Under the pieces are notes generated by a model. The model saw only the letters and a program-made list of their open reading frames with translations. It made no database searches and was not told the DNA's origin. Both the position numbers and the translations under genes were made by a program. A stretch of DNA of 64,000 bases from Aquila chrysaetos chrysaetos (taxonomy: Eukaryota; Chordata; Aves; Accipitriformes; Accipitridae), in NCBI RefSeq assembly GCF_900496995.4, contig NC_044008.1:3634453-3698452 (forward strand), given 5' to 3'. This document shows positions 1 through 13,929 of this stretch, in pieces (the first letter of the stretch is position 1; every line of letters starts with the position of its first letter).

Positions 1-1621
1 TATCAAGCATTAATTACACAGATGCACCCACTGTTTTGGGGTTACAGGGACCCCTATGTGAGTTATCTGCTCACTAAGTAACTAAGGTCATACTACTGCC
101 TTTCCATTAGGAAGACACTGAAAGGTGTATCTGTCCCCTACCTGGTTGTTTCATGCCATTAAATCTGTAGGAATATTGTATCTTTCAAACATCTGCATCC
201 TGTTGAACATAGCTGAAAGAAATGGGGGCAGAAACAAATCAGAAATATGTACCCCTGGACTGCATGGGCTTTTTTTTTTTTTTTTGCTTAGGCAACAAAA
301 ACCAGGCTACAAAGAAACCTAAGAGCCTGAGAAGGCTCACACTGCTGTAGGGTCTCAGAAGTCATGTCCCGTCCTTAGCAAAGACATAAACAGTTATTAC
401 TTTTCCAGAAGCCATTTGAGATCTCTGATCACCCTTGTTTACCCTGACCTATTTCCCATTCAGTTCTCTCCTGTTGGGGATGACACCAAAACTGCACACA
501 GTATCCAGAACCTGGAGATATCCTGAGACAAAGTTCTTCCACCTTTCCTTCTTTGTTCCTGCCACAATAATACCCAACATTTGACTTGCTTGATTTGACC
601 CATAAGAGCATTAAGCAGTTGTTTGGATGGGATTCTCTCAACCCAAGAGCACAAGCATCTGTCACTGGGCTCTTTTCTGCTCCAGCCTTACTGGTGGCTG
701 CTGTTACACTTCCCTTCAGGTATCTCCTCCTCTGCACTAAATACATTCAGTTCATGTATTCTGGACTCTACTGTCATTATGGTCCAACTCAGTCCATGGC
801 TCCCATGTGCTGCTGGGGAAGCAGTTTTGATAGGATCTAATTTAATGACTCTTTCCCATCACAGAGTAAAACTTCAAAAGAGGAGGAGCAGCTGTGAGGA
901 TGCAATGAAACGAAACCATCACCACCCACGGTTGCCTAGGGTGCACGTAGGTGGACACCAAAGTGGGGGTTCCTCAGGAGCCCTTGCAGCCCACAGTGGG
1001 CATCTCATAAATGGCAATGGTGATTCCAGCATCTGTTTCTCTACAAATTCCTCTTGCTTTCTCCTCCTTCATCTGCCGTATGAATTAACCTCCTGTGCAC
1101 CGCCATTCCCCCAGCTTGCAAGCCGAATGGCACAGAACACACTGCATGTTTTACATGTCTGTGTCGAATCCTTTCTCCGTGGAAAATCAAAATATCATCT
1201 GAAATACATAGCAGTTGAAATGGGCCAGCATTTGACAGCATCCCCTATGACAGCAGGCTTCTGGGAGGAAGGACAGCCCCCTTCAGCTCCTCTCAGTCCC
1301 TTTCCCTTCAAACCCAGGGGAAAAAGGTAGATCCTCTCTCTAGCTCACTGCATAATCCAGTAAAAACTTCAACCTATTCACTAGGAAATGACCTCTCTGA
1401 GTAGTGTAAGATGCCAGACTCATCCAGCTCAAATCATCAATTGCCAGTTGGTAGAGAAGAGAGGGATTTGAAGAAAACTAAGATCTCATCGTTTGTTTTC
1501 TCTCCCTGGGACCATTTCCTTCTTGCATGGTTGACTTCATCCATTACTGACAATATTTTCTGAAGATTTTCCCTCTGCTGCCTTCTCTGACAACCAATGC
1601 ACTTATTGGAGAAAGAACCGT
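1..1621. other. Non-coding DNA, no gene recognised
   Basis: I see no gene, RNA gene or recognisable repeat here apart from a T-run near 271-286. The longest open frame (623-1330, plus, 235 codons) has no recognisable domain, no biased composition and no clear promoter, and I read it as chance. Confidence 0.6.
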
Positions 1622-2585
1622 TGTCGTAGTTTAAGCCCAGCGGGCAACAAAGCACTATGAGGCCGCTTACTCGCTCCCCTCCCTGCCCCAGTGGGGTGAT
1701 GAGGAGAAAATATAAAGAAAAGCTCGTGGGTTGAGACAGGGCCTGGGAGGGATCACTCACCACTTATGGTCATGGGCAAAAACCAGATTCAACTTGGGGA
1801 GAAAACAAAATCAATTTCATTTACTACCAATCAAATCAAAACAAGGATACTGAGAAGTAAACCCAAACCTTAAAATACCTTCCCCCCACCCCTCCATCCT
1901 TCCCAGCTCAACTCCACTCCCAATTTTCTCTACCTCCTCCCCTCCAGTGGCACAGGAGGTTGGGGAATGGGGTCAGTCCATCACACGTTGTCTCTGCCGC
2001 TCCTTCCTCCTCAGGGGCAGGACTCCTCACTCTTACCCTGCTCCAGCGTGGGGTCCCTCCCACTGGAGACAGTCCTTCATGAACTTCTCTATCATGGGTC
2101 CTTTCCATGGGCTGCAGTCCTTCAGGCACAGCCTGCTCCAGCGTGGGCTTTCCCATGGAGTCCCGGCCATCTTGGGGGGCATCCATCCCCCTGCTCCAGT
2201 GTGGGCTCCTCTCTCCCAGGGCTGCAAGTGGGCATCTGCTCCCCCGCTCCCCTCCATGGGCTGGGCGGGGGGGCACGACAGCCTGCCGTCTCACCACGGG
2301 CTGCAGGGGCATGCCCTCCTCCAGTGCACCACCTCCTCCTTCTTCTTCACTGACCTCAGTATCTGCACAAGGGCTTCTCTCACATTCCACTCACCTCTCT
2401 GCTGCGGGTTTCCCTTCTTAAATACATTATCCCAGAGGTACTATCACTGATGGGCTCAGCCTTGTCCAGAGGTGGGTCTGACTTGGAGCTGGGGAAACTT
2501 CTAGCAGCTTTTCACAGGAGCCACCCCTGCATCCCCATCACCTGCTATGAAAACCCACCAGGCAAACCGAAACCACCTGTTTACA
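1622..2585 (-). mobile_element. Solo LTR of an avian endogenous retrovirus (old)
   Basis: Read on the minus strand this starts TGTAAACAGGTGG at 2585 and ends with GGGCTTAAACTACGACA at 1622, a TG...CA element. It matches, segment by segment, the younger LTR at 61184-62329: the GGGGTGGCT(T/C)CTGT block, the AGAAGTTTCCCC-like block, a TATTTAAG TATA-like motif (plus 2418-2424) followed by AAGAAGG, then an imperfect tandem array of 'ctgctccagcgtggg' units (plus about 2037-2215). The polyadenylation motif has decayed to AGTAAA (near plus 1820). No clean target duplication is visible: ACCGT precedes it and ATTCCGT follows, so a 4-bp CCGT could be a remnant. There is no internal retroviral sequence, so it is a solo LTR. 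The family assignment is from memory of avian LTR sequences. Confidence 0.8.
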
Positions 2586-5500
2586 ATTCCGTCTTGCCAC
2601 CCTCAAGGTGTTATGCTGCCAAGGAGATCAGGTGGTGGGATGCTTGGGCCAAAGGCTTCTGTGTTCTTGTAACTCCTCAGATGGGCAGAGCAAGGGTGGG
2701 CACAGGTTAGAACACCAGCACCTATTCCAGCAGAGAGGGAGAAAGAAGAGAAATCCTGCAGGACTGACCTAGTAGATCTGGGGGTTGTTAATAGGAGCTG
2801 GTGGCTGGAGAAGGATATCAGGGTCTGAGCTTCTGTTTGCCCACGTGCCTGGCAAGGACACACCACAGACTGAACAAGGAGGTTCTTGGTAGAACTACTG
2901 GACACCTGTGGAGTCCTGCTGACAAACCCAGTGGGCAGGCTGGCTCAGAGGTTGAAATGGGGGCATCCTGAAGATAGGAAAGAGCAAGTAGTGGTCGTCT
3001 GGTTTGGGATTGTCCCTGGTCATCCTGCCACGGAGCTTCAACAAAGGTCTTTGCTTGTTTCTGGAAAGTCAAAGAAGGTACCATGGGCCCAGCATCCATT
3101 ATTTTTTGCACAAATAGATTAACAGGTACTTGCTATCCCTGCAGGTGAGGAGCGTGTCCTCAGGAATGGAGGTGAGCTACCAGTCTCCATCTCTCCCAGA
3201 CCACACACACTACTCATTAGCTCCTTCTACACCTTGCCTGTGAGGGACTGAGATATTCAGCATCACCATTTACCTCTAGAATAACACTTTTGAAAGAGTT
3301 GGCAGAATATTTGCCATCAACAATGTCAATTTTTTTTTTAATCTATATGTTCCCCTTTTTTTATCTATATGTTCCCTAAAAGCCTCTAAAAGTCAACCAA
3401 TCCACCTATTTTTTGTCACTACAGCTTCCAAGACTCTGTTCTATGCCCAAGTAGAGCATAGACTTTTCTCTTTTACTACTGTTGTAAATTAAGATGGATG
3501 AAACTCTCCTCCCTGGAAGCAGATAAATTTCAAAGGTACAGATTCAAAGTTTGCTAAGCCCTGCAGAAGGAAAGATGTGTTATCATTGCACAGCTGGATT
3601 TCTATGGTTGTGAAATGCAACTCTGATGTAGTCATTAGAAAGGAGCAACACTGCAGCTCACAGTGTCATCCAGTTGCATTAAGACCAAAGATGTACTCAC
3701 AAAACTTCCAGACATTGCATCTACCACAGCAGACACATGGAAAAACCCATCATTGCAACATTTAATATATTTTCCCAGTGCAAGAAGATAACCACACAGA
3801 AAGGCTACAGCCATGATCGAGGTTTATGATTGCGTGGCATCTGACTCAGTTCACCTAACAATTACAGCAATCCAGAGTCTTGCATCTTCTGCTTCAGTGC
3901 CTTCTTATGTTTTGATAGCAGATTGGAGACAGAGCAGCACAGATCAGGACAGCTGACACCAACATTCAAGTGCTCGACTGATAAGAAAATCACTCAGGAT
4001 GTCAGTACAGGAAAAATGACTCCTGTGTTTAAGAACAATTCCCCAGTGTGGGGCAGGTATTGTTCTGCAGGAGAGAGGAAAAAATTAAAACCGCTTGCTG
4101 AGTGGAGATTATTGTCTCAGTAATTTCCATTCTTCACAGTTACCCAAAACTTTGCACCTGTAGGGTGCTGGTCCCAGCAGTCTTGAACATACAGGAATTT
4201 CTGCTAAATCCTGCTTTGAGGTCATGCAGAGGGCTTGTTTTACCATGTTCAAAGGTAGAGGTGAAGCAGCAGGAGCCCACAGACCTGTATTTTCCTCCGG
4301 TCTTTGACAGGGCCTTGCTGTGATACCGTAAGCAAAGCACATGATTGCACAGTGCCTCAGTTTCCTTTCTGCAGAACAGAAATGAGAGACGAGATTGGCA
4401 TTTGCAGGAATATGGCAATGCGTTTGCAAAGAACCATGGATAAAAAGTTCCCTTCTTTTACGACTTTCAGCTCAGCAGTCTAAATATACAATGTGCTGCT
4501 TCAGACATCACAGCAGCATTCCCTCCCTTTTTATCTAGGAGACTGGCTTCAGGATCATCTTTTAGCGCAACCTGCAGGTTACCTCCAGAGGCACTATCTG
4601 AATAAAGGAAACACTGTTGGGAGACTTTTCTGTTTGAGTACAGTCCCTTAATGCAATTTTTGGCTTGACCGTTACAAAGAGATCAATGTGGAAAAGGAGT
4701 ATGCAGGAAAAAGAAGGTAGACACAATCAGCCAAGCATAGCCTTCACTGCAGCTGATGGAAGACCAGCCTGAGGTGGTTAGACTGCAAAGCTGACATTGT
4801 GGGTGCTGGTCCCTGGTGCTCCAACATACACAACTCCCCAGAAGGCAATGCCTTGCTGAAATTCATATGATCATGTCTCCCTCTAGAGACTGTCTCTACA
4901 ACCTCCAACAGTTAGGATTTGCACTGTCCTAATGCTCAAACAGTTCAAAGAGCAGGGATTGGGCTTTGCATCCAGCAGGCTGGAGGTCACGTCCCTGCAG
5001 ATATACTCCTGTGAACCATGTTAGCACTGCTCTGCCTGGTGCTGCAGCAGTGACAGACACCACTGGAGGTATATCACAAGCACATAAACAGCATGCGCAT
5101 CCCGCCGAGAGGCAGAAGACTAGCAATTTGGAGCTCTCCAGAGGAAGGAGAAGCAATCATTGTCAGGAGAGTAAGTAGGAGGCTGAATTGCATGGCTAGT
5201 TCACCCAGCTACGCTTGCTAGACTGGTTTCAATGTGGAATAGAGAAATACGTATCTGTAGTTAAAATCGCAGTGAATTTGGAGTTGGATCTAGCTCACGG
5301 GATTTGTTTTCCCTCTGTTCAAGTGACTGAACACTTTGTTGGAAGGTATCCATGTCTGGGGGAAGCTCAGAGCCTGAGCGGGTGAGGCAGACAAAGGGGG
5401 AAAGCTGGAAGCGCAGAGGTTCATTGAGGGGAAACTGAGGTACCAGCGGGAACCAAGTCCAAGTCTGCAAAGCTTTATGGGATCTAATGCCACCTGACTG

Positions 5501-8500
5501 CCCTGATACACATGTATGGGACTAATCTACGACACCAGACCTATTGGATATCCATGCTTTTCTGGAGAGGCATCTGGGGATGCTCTAGGTCAACTCAAAT
5601 AGATGTCTGCGTTTGGCCAGTTGAACTGTGCCCTCTCCACCTGCTGATTTACAAGAGACTGTAAATCTTCTACAGGTAGAAGCAGCCAGACTGACGAGGG
5701 GTAAGAGGTCATTTAGGTTGTCCTTCATGCCTTGAATGGAGACACTATACAATTATCTGATGCCTACATCCATACCCAGAATGCAACTCATCCCACCTAC
5801 CTTTACACATGCAAAATCTGTATCCAGTCATAGAGGGAATCTCCTGTATTCAACAAAGAGAGAGAGTTTAGCCTCACTCCATTGACTTTTTTAGGTAATT
5901 CATCCTCCAGATGGTTTCTACTAGTCAAAGGAACCCCTGAGGATTTGAGGCTGATGGAGGAGCACCAGTGTGCTCATTGCTTATGAACACTCAATCGAAG
6001 ATGAAGGTGATTTACTATCAGAAGTTGGCAATGCATTTCCCCACAATGTGGTTTTCCATCAGCAAACATCAATTCACAGGAGCCAAAAGCTCACCTGACA
6101 TCAGAGGGTTTCTAATGAACATGATATTAAAATTGTTTCTCAGGTCCTGCCTGGGTCAGAGGGGCACAAGAGATGAGATTAATTTGTAGATTAAGACATT
6201 TACATTTAAGTGTTGATGTCCACAGATGCTAGAGGATGATTCAGTTGCCTAAACATGTGTTTGATGCCATTTGACATGCCCTGAAATATTTGATGTGGAC
6301 ACAGCATATCAAGGCCTTGGAAAGAGGTCTCCTTCTATAGCAACATTTGGAGACTGGTTGAAAGCCTTAGGGCACCTCCAATGTTGTTGAATACTTATGT
6401 TTAGCCAAGTGAGTTCTGTCTAAGACATGTGCATTTGGACTTGAGTCCATCCAAGATGTCAGGATAACTGATTCCACTGTGGGATCCCGCTGATACTCCT
6501 ATGGTTGTGACAAGTCTGAGTTCGAGGCTGGAACCTAATGGTGAACCTGCTCCTGCTCCAAGGATGCTGGCTTGAGTCCTCAGAGTGAGTATTCACTTGT
6601 TTACACAAAACAAGTCTTTTCCACAAGCAAGAGGAGATGACAATTGGAGGTAGGAGGCTGCTCTGATGCCGTGAAGGCTCCACGTTCAGGTTCTTCTTGG
6701 GCCAAGACAGCCTTGACTGCAGCTATCTCACATCCCAGGTGAGTTCTTTGATGTCTAGGGTAGAAAACATTTCCTTTCTCTTGCATAGCTCTCTGGGGAG
6801 CATTTCAAAGGCTTTGCTTTTTTGATTAATCTTTCATGGACCAGGAGGAGAACAAGCTGTGTCAAAGCATTGGGAAACTGAGAAGAAAACTGGAAGACTT
6901 CCCAAGTTTTAAAAGGGGCAAGTGAGATCCCAGGCTGGAGAGACAGGGTACAAGGTGAGGGTCTTTCTGAGATCCTCCGAGCTGCACATAGCCTCTAGTT
7001 TAATCAGAGGATTAAACCCAGCAGCAGAGTAATGTCGATCTCCCCACGTCCTGCCCAACGCACCCCTGCAAATGAGCACAGGGACAATAAACCAGGCACT
7101 TTACCGGCTCCTTCCCTCTCTTCGCTGAAGCCAGCAGAGCTGGATACATGACCCTGCAGCTATGGGAACTCTCTGCCATTGACTCCATGAAACATCTTAG
7201 GCCAGCTCTTTCCTCATCCCAGATCTCATCTGAACTGCCTGCAAAGTGTCCTTGCCATTAAGGGCTGGCTACGCTGTTAGGCACTTTGAGATGAAGTCAC
7301 TTCCAGCATTCAAAGTAACATTCCCAGCATGATCCAGACAGAGAGGGAGACAGTGAGGGCAGCGCAGGTCAGAAAGGGCACGCTACCTTGTACCTCGGAG
7401 ACCTCTAAAGCATCGATACCCAAAGAACGGGGCCAGCCACGGCTGCAGATGAAACCAGAGAGGGAAGTTTCACAGAGAGGCGTTCCTGCTTTCAACACTG
7501 CAAAAGTTTCTCCCCAAACAAGGATTAAAACAATAAAAATAACAATGCAGAAAGAAGGGGGGAAGGGGGGGAGGAACTGTAGCAAGAAGCACAAAAAATA
7601 CACTATAAAGAAGCAGATAGCAGCATTGCTCAGGTATAGCTGTCTGAGCTGGCGTTAGTGCTTTGGGGTGCTTCGAATATCTTCCTCGCACACCACACAC
7701 CAGCATGCACATATATAAACACACATCCCTATAAGCAGTGATAGTGTTTTGTAATTAAAGGTGCCCCACAGCAAGTCTGTGCTCAACAGAATAATACTAT
7801 AATCTTTACAAATCCCTTTGCTTCCTTGAAAAGATGCAGCTAAGTCAAAGACAGAAGCATAGGAAAAAATAATAGCACCAAAGGCACTCAGGATGCAATA
7901 AAACAGAGGATTAGATCTACATTACTTTCATTACATTATATTGTATTTTTATTATTAGGTCCACAGTTATCATTTAATCTTATAGCTGCTGTGTCTGATA
8001 GAGTGGAACAAAAACAAATGGAATTCATCCCCCACACACACACCAAGGAACTGGAGATTAAGGAAAGATTAACATCACGTGTAAATGAATGAAAAATGTA
8101 AATTGCACAAAAAAAAAAAAAAGGAAGGTAAAGGAGGTGTGTTGGAGCTGGGGAACACTGGGAAAGCCGCTCTGATGTGAGGCTAACTCTCCTTTATCTC
8201 TGCCCACTTTCCTATAGAAGGAAGGGAGAACCAGGGACCTCATCTTCCCCTGTGCATTTAGGACCGATGCTCTGAACTGAAGGTATGAATCTCACTTGCA
8301 CCGAGGATCCCCTTGCGATGGAAACAGCCTGCTGTGCAGAGCAGTTTCCCAGGATATACAAAGCAGGGCTCCGAGTACCACACAGCTCTTGGCACCGGGG
8401 GCTGATGCTGCTGCTGGTGGTGTGGGGAAACCAGGGTTCATCTCTCCTCTCCCTCGTCTGGCTCGGGAGGCTTAAATCTCCTCCTTTCCTACCTTGTCCC

Positions 8501-9424
8501 TGCCTCAGTGCAGAAAAGGCACAGCAGCCAGCAAGGTCTTTACAAGAGCAATGACCAGGCAGCAGTTCAGCTGGTCCATCATCCTGCTCCGAGAGCACAC
8601 ACTGCGCGAGACTCGGCACCCACACACTAGCCAATATTCATGCCTTTGCAGGATTAATTTCTGGAGGAGAGAAATGGCTGACACAAGCCAGGTATTTCTT
8701 GGCTGCAATCCTATTTACCGAGAGCATTCACAAAGGATTTACAAACCTAAAGGGGGATTTATAGGGAATTTAGGCACCTAACTCTAAAACAGCAATCCTG
8801 AAAATCCTCACTCATCCATCACCTAATCCCAGAGGTTCCTGAGCTACACAGGTACCATTTTTTTCCCCCTTAAAGCTCTGCCTATAGGCGTGTACAGAAG
8901 ATCCTCGGTCATGGCAAAGCTGAGCAGCTCCTAACCAAAAATCCTCATGCTCTTTAGATTACCTACCCTGAGCATCCTTTTATCCATCAGCAGTCCCGAG
9001 AGACCCTGAGGCGCTCAGCATTCACAGAGACAGAGCTGCTGCTGGTTTATTATAAAATACAGCAGCTCCTTCTTCCCTCCATCTATACAATAGCTTGGGA
9101 TAGTCTCATGGGCTGAGGAGGGCCAAGGCATGGCTCCTTCTCCACCTGAATCAAACTCTTGTCTCTTGGTGCAGCTACAGAGCATAAATGAAGATGGCTT
9201 GCTGGAGTGGAGGCATTTTTGGATCAGCTCCACAGCAATGAGAGGCAGCCTCCTCCGTCAGCCTAGGTACCCTCAAGCTGATGTTTGTGATAGTTAAAGT
9301 GTCATTTTAGGACATGCCAGGGGTGGACATGAATGATTTCAGGCAAAAGTAGAACATGAACCCTGTCTTTGAGTATCACAGGAAAATTACATGAGTACTG
9401 AAGGAGAGAGAGAGGAGTCCTGCA
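2586..9424. other. Non-coding DNA, no gene recognised
   Basis: There are only short frames without recognisable protein features. Simple sequence includes T/A runs (about 3329-3340, 8109-8122) and a purine-rich tract near 7540-7580. I can support no exon, RNA gene or mobile element here. Confidence 0.55.
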
Positions 9425-9840
9425 GCCGATCCCAGGCTCAGTGCTGGGCAGCTCTGCCACTGGTGTTGAGGACCAGGGAGAAGGGAGAAGGTGGTGGGGA
9501 GAGGTGGGATGAAGATACCCCTGGGAGGACCCAAGAGTGAGGAGGAAGAAACCCCTCCATGGACATCACATCCCTGCCAGGGAAGACCTCAGGGTGGTGA
9601 TGACTCTTTGTAACCATCTCCCTGATTGTGCCCAAAGACACCAAAGCTGTCAGCCCTGGTATGCAGAAGGACACTGGCAGTGTGAGCAACACAACAGAGA
9701 GAGTGAGACATATCAGGTATATTGTGTTATTAATTATACTTTTATTTACAAATTAGATACTTTGGATTATTAGAGTGTTCAAGTATTAATTAAGTTAACA
9801 ATAAACACTATTTTTTGCTCCATATATGTAGTTTGTTCCC
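9425..9840 (+). repeat. LTR-like dispersed repeat, copy 1 (truncated at its left end)
   Basis: This stretch is homologous in the same orientation to about 13020-13465. Shared landmarks are CTGGGCAGCTCTGCC (9444 and 13036), GGAAGAAACCCCTCCATGG (9540 and 13137), a CTGATTGTGC block, and an AT-rich tail. Copy 1 contains AATAAAC near 9802, which could be a polyadenylation signal. The GC-rich body followed by an AT-rich tail with AATAAA resembles a retroviral LTR, but I cannot name the family or define its ends. Copy 1 lacks the extra GC-rich left part present in copy 2. Confidence 0.65.
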
Positions 9841-12829
9841 TTCAGGCCTTAAGAAGATTATTATTGTAATTGTGCTTCTGCTGCAGTTATGACCTCTGTT
9901 CAAGTATTTCACACTCAGGAGGAAGATCTGATCTGCAGTCACCTAGGGCATCTGAGCTCCAGATGGATGGGGTTTTAGGGGGACCTCTGTCCTCAGCATT
10001 TCCTCTTGATAACTACCTGTGGATGGCATTGCAAGGTGCTCACCTTCCTATCTGTGCAAGGGCTATGGCTGGGCTTCACCTGAGTCAATATATACATTTG
10101 GAAAGGAGACATCTCCATCTCAGCCAATCACCTTCAGATGCCTTCACAGTCTTGGAGAAAAGAAAAAGAAGTTTTCAGGGTGCAGTTTTTCTGTCTCAAA
10201 GGTAGATGTACCAAATAGATGTGGGTTTTTCTCCTTATGCTATAGACAAACCAACAGCCACTTGCTCAGAAGCAGACCTACAGTGCAAACATCTGAATTT
10301 AAGTGATTCTTCTGCCTTCTGTAGTCCACTCCTGCATCCTACCAGCAAGGTCCTGCAAGAGTCAGCACCTCTGGCTCTAGAGCCCCTTTTGCACGCAATC
10401 CTGCATACACAGTAGGTAGAAGCACCAGGAGCTTTTTGCTCAAAGATGATTCCCCATCCTGCACTTGCTACATGTCTGGTGGCCAGTGGTCTCCACCCCT
10501 CTGTTCAACCCCAGATCAAGATCCTGATTGCTTCACCTGCTCACTGCTAGATTTTGCCTGCTCTCCCTGGTTTGTGCCACATGGGCCTCTGAAGACAGGA
10601 CTTATCTCACCTTCCATTATCCAAAAGTTAATATAAACTAACCTTACAGGACAAAGTCGATGGAGAACAAAATTTCCAGATTCATGCCACTTTAAGGTCT
10701 GAGGAGTAAACTACCGTACATGTCTGCTTTGACTGCAGAAGGAGCTGAGAAATATAGATATTTAATTCCTAGACAGCTAAATCGAGGGGACGGCATGTGT
10801 TCTCTGCCTGGGTCACAGTCCACACAGCCTACCTGCTGGTTGGGCCATTGCTTTGGGAAGTGGATTCTGTTCCTTCCAGTTATTACACTATAAAATGGTT
10901 TAATTGCTCTTTTCACCTCATTTGAAATTAGGGTGATGATCATTCTTTATATGTGCCTACAAATGTCTCTCTCACAGACCTGGTTGGTGTTGGCCACCAA
11001 CTCTTTTCCGAGTAGCAGTGGTATAGCAGACTCCGGCTGTTCATGCCTGGAAGCACAACCTGATTGAGTTTTCTAATTTTACTGAGGTTTCTCTGTACGC
11101 GGCTTCTCTGTGGCCAAGGGGTTCATTCCCCTCCACCCTTCTCACCTTAAGTTGCCTTTCAGCACATTGAAATCTATGCTTCCCGGAGCAATACACTCGC
11201 TGCATGCTTCTGTTTTCTCTCTGGTTAATGCATCTGAACTACATCTGCAGTCACCTTGACAGCAAGATCCTGATTTATCTTTAAGTGGCACCTTTTCTTT
11301 TCCCCTTTCATTAGTTGTGCAATGCTTTATATTACCCACACACATGTGGCAACTGTCCTGTGCACGGTGTTATGATCAGCAAGGACAGAGCAAGGAAAAT
11401 GAATTTGCAAAGAAGTAGGGGGTTAATGCCACTGCTATTCCCGCAGCTGAATTATTCTGGTGGATCATAGGATTATCACAGGGTAAGGGAGAGACCGTCA
11501 AAAGATCCTAAATGTTCATACCAGGCACAGGTCTGTTCCTTCCTTGTGATATATCATTTTTTTTATTAAATAAAAAACCTCAACCCTCAAGCCTTCAGAC
11601 ATCCAGTGAGGAAGCCAAAACCAATTTCAGACAGTTTGTATGGCCAGCCACATTTCATGAATAGGAGAAAGCTTTAAGTGACCAGACAGAGAGCAGCTTA
11701 CAACTGGAAAATCAGTCATGTCTCCTATTTTTTGCTGTGATTATTTATTATCTGTCTTTCAGCAGTGCCCAAGGTTGCATGCAGGATCAGAATCCCATCA
11801 GGCTCACTGGAGCACACCCAAACACTAAGATGTGTTCACTAACATGGCAAATATTGTCATTTAACTTATAAAATAACTAGCAGGGAACTAAAAGCGTGAG
11901 GAAGGACAACACTCAGTCAGGCAAGGTGACATAGTTTCTTCAATTCTTCAGCAAGCTGAGAACTAGAAAACTTTGGAGCAATCAGCCACTGCATGGGGTA
12001 AAGAAGAATGTGTGAAGTTTCAGCTCACTTAGAGTCATTTAAAAGTTCACTGAGGGTCTGGTCAAAACCCCACAGAAATCAGCACGAGCCTTTCAACTGG
12101 TTTCTTTCCCCTGAAGAATAGTGCTGCAAAGAAGAGACTGCAGGTTTCAACTACAGAGAGCTGCAAATCACAGGGCATCAAAGTTTGAAAACCCTCTGAA
12201 CATACCTCCCTCCAGCAATTACTTATCTGCTAGCTTTTGTACTGGAGGGAAGTATTAGTTACCTGAAGTTCTGTTTGCAAACACATTTCTCTGTGTGACA
12301 TTACGGAGACATGCATGAATAGAAAAGCAGCAGCCCAGAACTGCACTGATGGGCATTGCTTACTGGTGAATGCAAATGCCGGCAGAGCAGGAGGATGTCT
12401 GCGTTGCTTCCCTGAGGTCCGAAGGAGCTGCGAGCTGCTGTGGGTGTGCTGGGATGGGGCAGCTTGCTGTTACTGAAGCAGGCAACCACCATCCAGCTTC
12501 CCTCTCCTCCACCTCATCCTCCCAGCCTTGCAGTCCCGCTCACATCCTTCAACCGACCCTTGCTTTTGCCCGGGCTGAGCTGATAGAGCTCACTGAGCCA
12601 GGCAGAAGTGATTCATACGTGTGAACCTCTGTGGGTCTTGGTTAGACTTCTGCCATTGTAAGGAACTGCACCTGCGTGGCAATAGCCAGATGAGGTCAAG
12701 ATTCAGCAGCAGGATTTCTCACCCAGCTGCACCCCCCACTATTTTGGGATGCTGGCATGTCACCTTCACTGAGTGCAGCCCAGCAAATATGATTTTCTGC
12801 TGTCAGTAGCAGAAAACCCCAACCTTGCA
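9841..12829. other. Non-coding DNA, no gene recognised
   Basis: I see no supported gene or recognisable repeat. Frames here are under 115 codons and lack recognisable motifs. Confidence 0.5.
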
Positions 12830-13465
12830 CTGACCTGACACCGCAAGGTCTCAGGACGTCTCTGGGCTTGCCGTGCCCCGAGCCGGGTGTCCCTGTGGTC
12901 GCAAGTGTCCCATGGCCAAGGACTCGTGCCCGACCTGCCTGAGCTCAGCGCTGGGGACACCCGGCATGGCCAAGGGCTGCCGCCCCGGGCAGGCACTGCC
13001 CAGCAAACACCAGATCTTTGTGTGCCGGGACTGGGCGCTGGGCAGCTCTGCCGCTGGCGCTGGGGACCGGGGAGAAGGGAGCGGGTGATGGGGAGACGCG
13101 GGATGAAGGTACCCCCGGGGGGACCCGAGAGTGGGGAGGAAGAAACCCCTCCATGGACATCACATTCCTGCCAGAGGAAGACCTCGGGGTGGTGACAACT
13201 CATCGAAACCCTCTCTCTGATTGTGCTCAAGGGAGACTGAATCTGTCAATCCTGGGATGCAGAGGGATGTTGGCAGGGTGAGTGTCACACCAGAGAAAAT
13301 GGGTAGAGTTTTCTTGTACAACAATTCTAATGTTATTATTGTTATTGAGTCTCATCTGCATCAGTTTGGATTATGAGTGTTACTTAATTAACTTTCACAT
13401 TGGAGTTAGATTGGCTAATAATAATTTATTATTTCCTTTGCACATGGTCTGCTCCATTTCGCACT
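12830..13465 (+). repeat. LTR-like dispersed repeat, copy 2 (longer)
   Basis: This is the fuller copy of the repeat at 9425-9840, with an additional GC-rich left part (12840-13020). That part contains two 'catggccaagg' units (12911 and 12964) and is clearly richer in GC than the flanking DNA. Its right part aligns with copy 1 and both run into an AT-rich tail. A Cys-containing frame at 12873-13088 covers this segment, but copy 1 does not preserve it, so I do not call it a gene. The most likely explanation is an endogenous retroviral LTR or another GC-rich avian repeat. Confidence 0.6.
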
Positions 13466-13929
13466 CAACAAAATTCTGTGTAACACAAGGACCATTTCAG
13501 ACCACTTTTGAAGGAGTATGGTGGCAAGTGAGCTAAAAAATAGCAACAACTGAATCCCACGGGGCAGTTCTGGTGTAGGGGAAAGTGGGAGCCATGCTCT
13601 CTGGGTAGCTGAAGTAGGCATCCAGAGAACAAGACCAAGTAAGACCCAGGGGATTTTAATGGCTTGAATACTTATTGGAGAAGGAATGTAGCAGCATGTG
13701 ACCTAGTGATAAATGAAGTTTTCTAGGCATTTTTTTATTTCAGAAGGGGGAGAAAAGCAATATGGGAAAAAAATGCTGAAAATCTAAAGGTGAAAGGTAA
13801 CAACTTCTCAGTGGCAGTAACTGTCACTTTTTTAAAGAAGTGAAGGAGTAAGAACAGCAAAATAGAAACAGAGTTGACAAAGCGGGCAACAAATGTGAAA
13901 TAATACTGCTTCCATGGTAGACAGTCTCA

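Noticed and set aside
623..1330. 235-codon plus-strand frame, the longest in the AT-rich part
   Set aside because: No recognisable domain, signal or composition bias, no promoter-like context, and overlapping frames of similar quality on the other strand.
12873..13088. Cys-containing 71-codon frame (P-C-G-R-K-C-P...) that looks at first like a small Cys-rich protein
   Set aside because: It lies inside a dispersed repeat, and the other copy (9425-9840) lacks the corresponding part. Short internal duplications explain the pattern.
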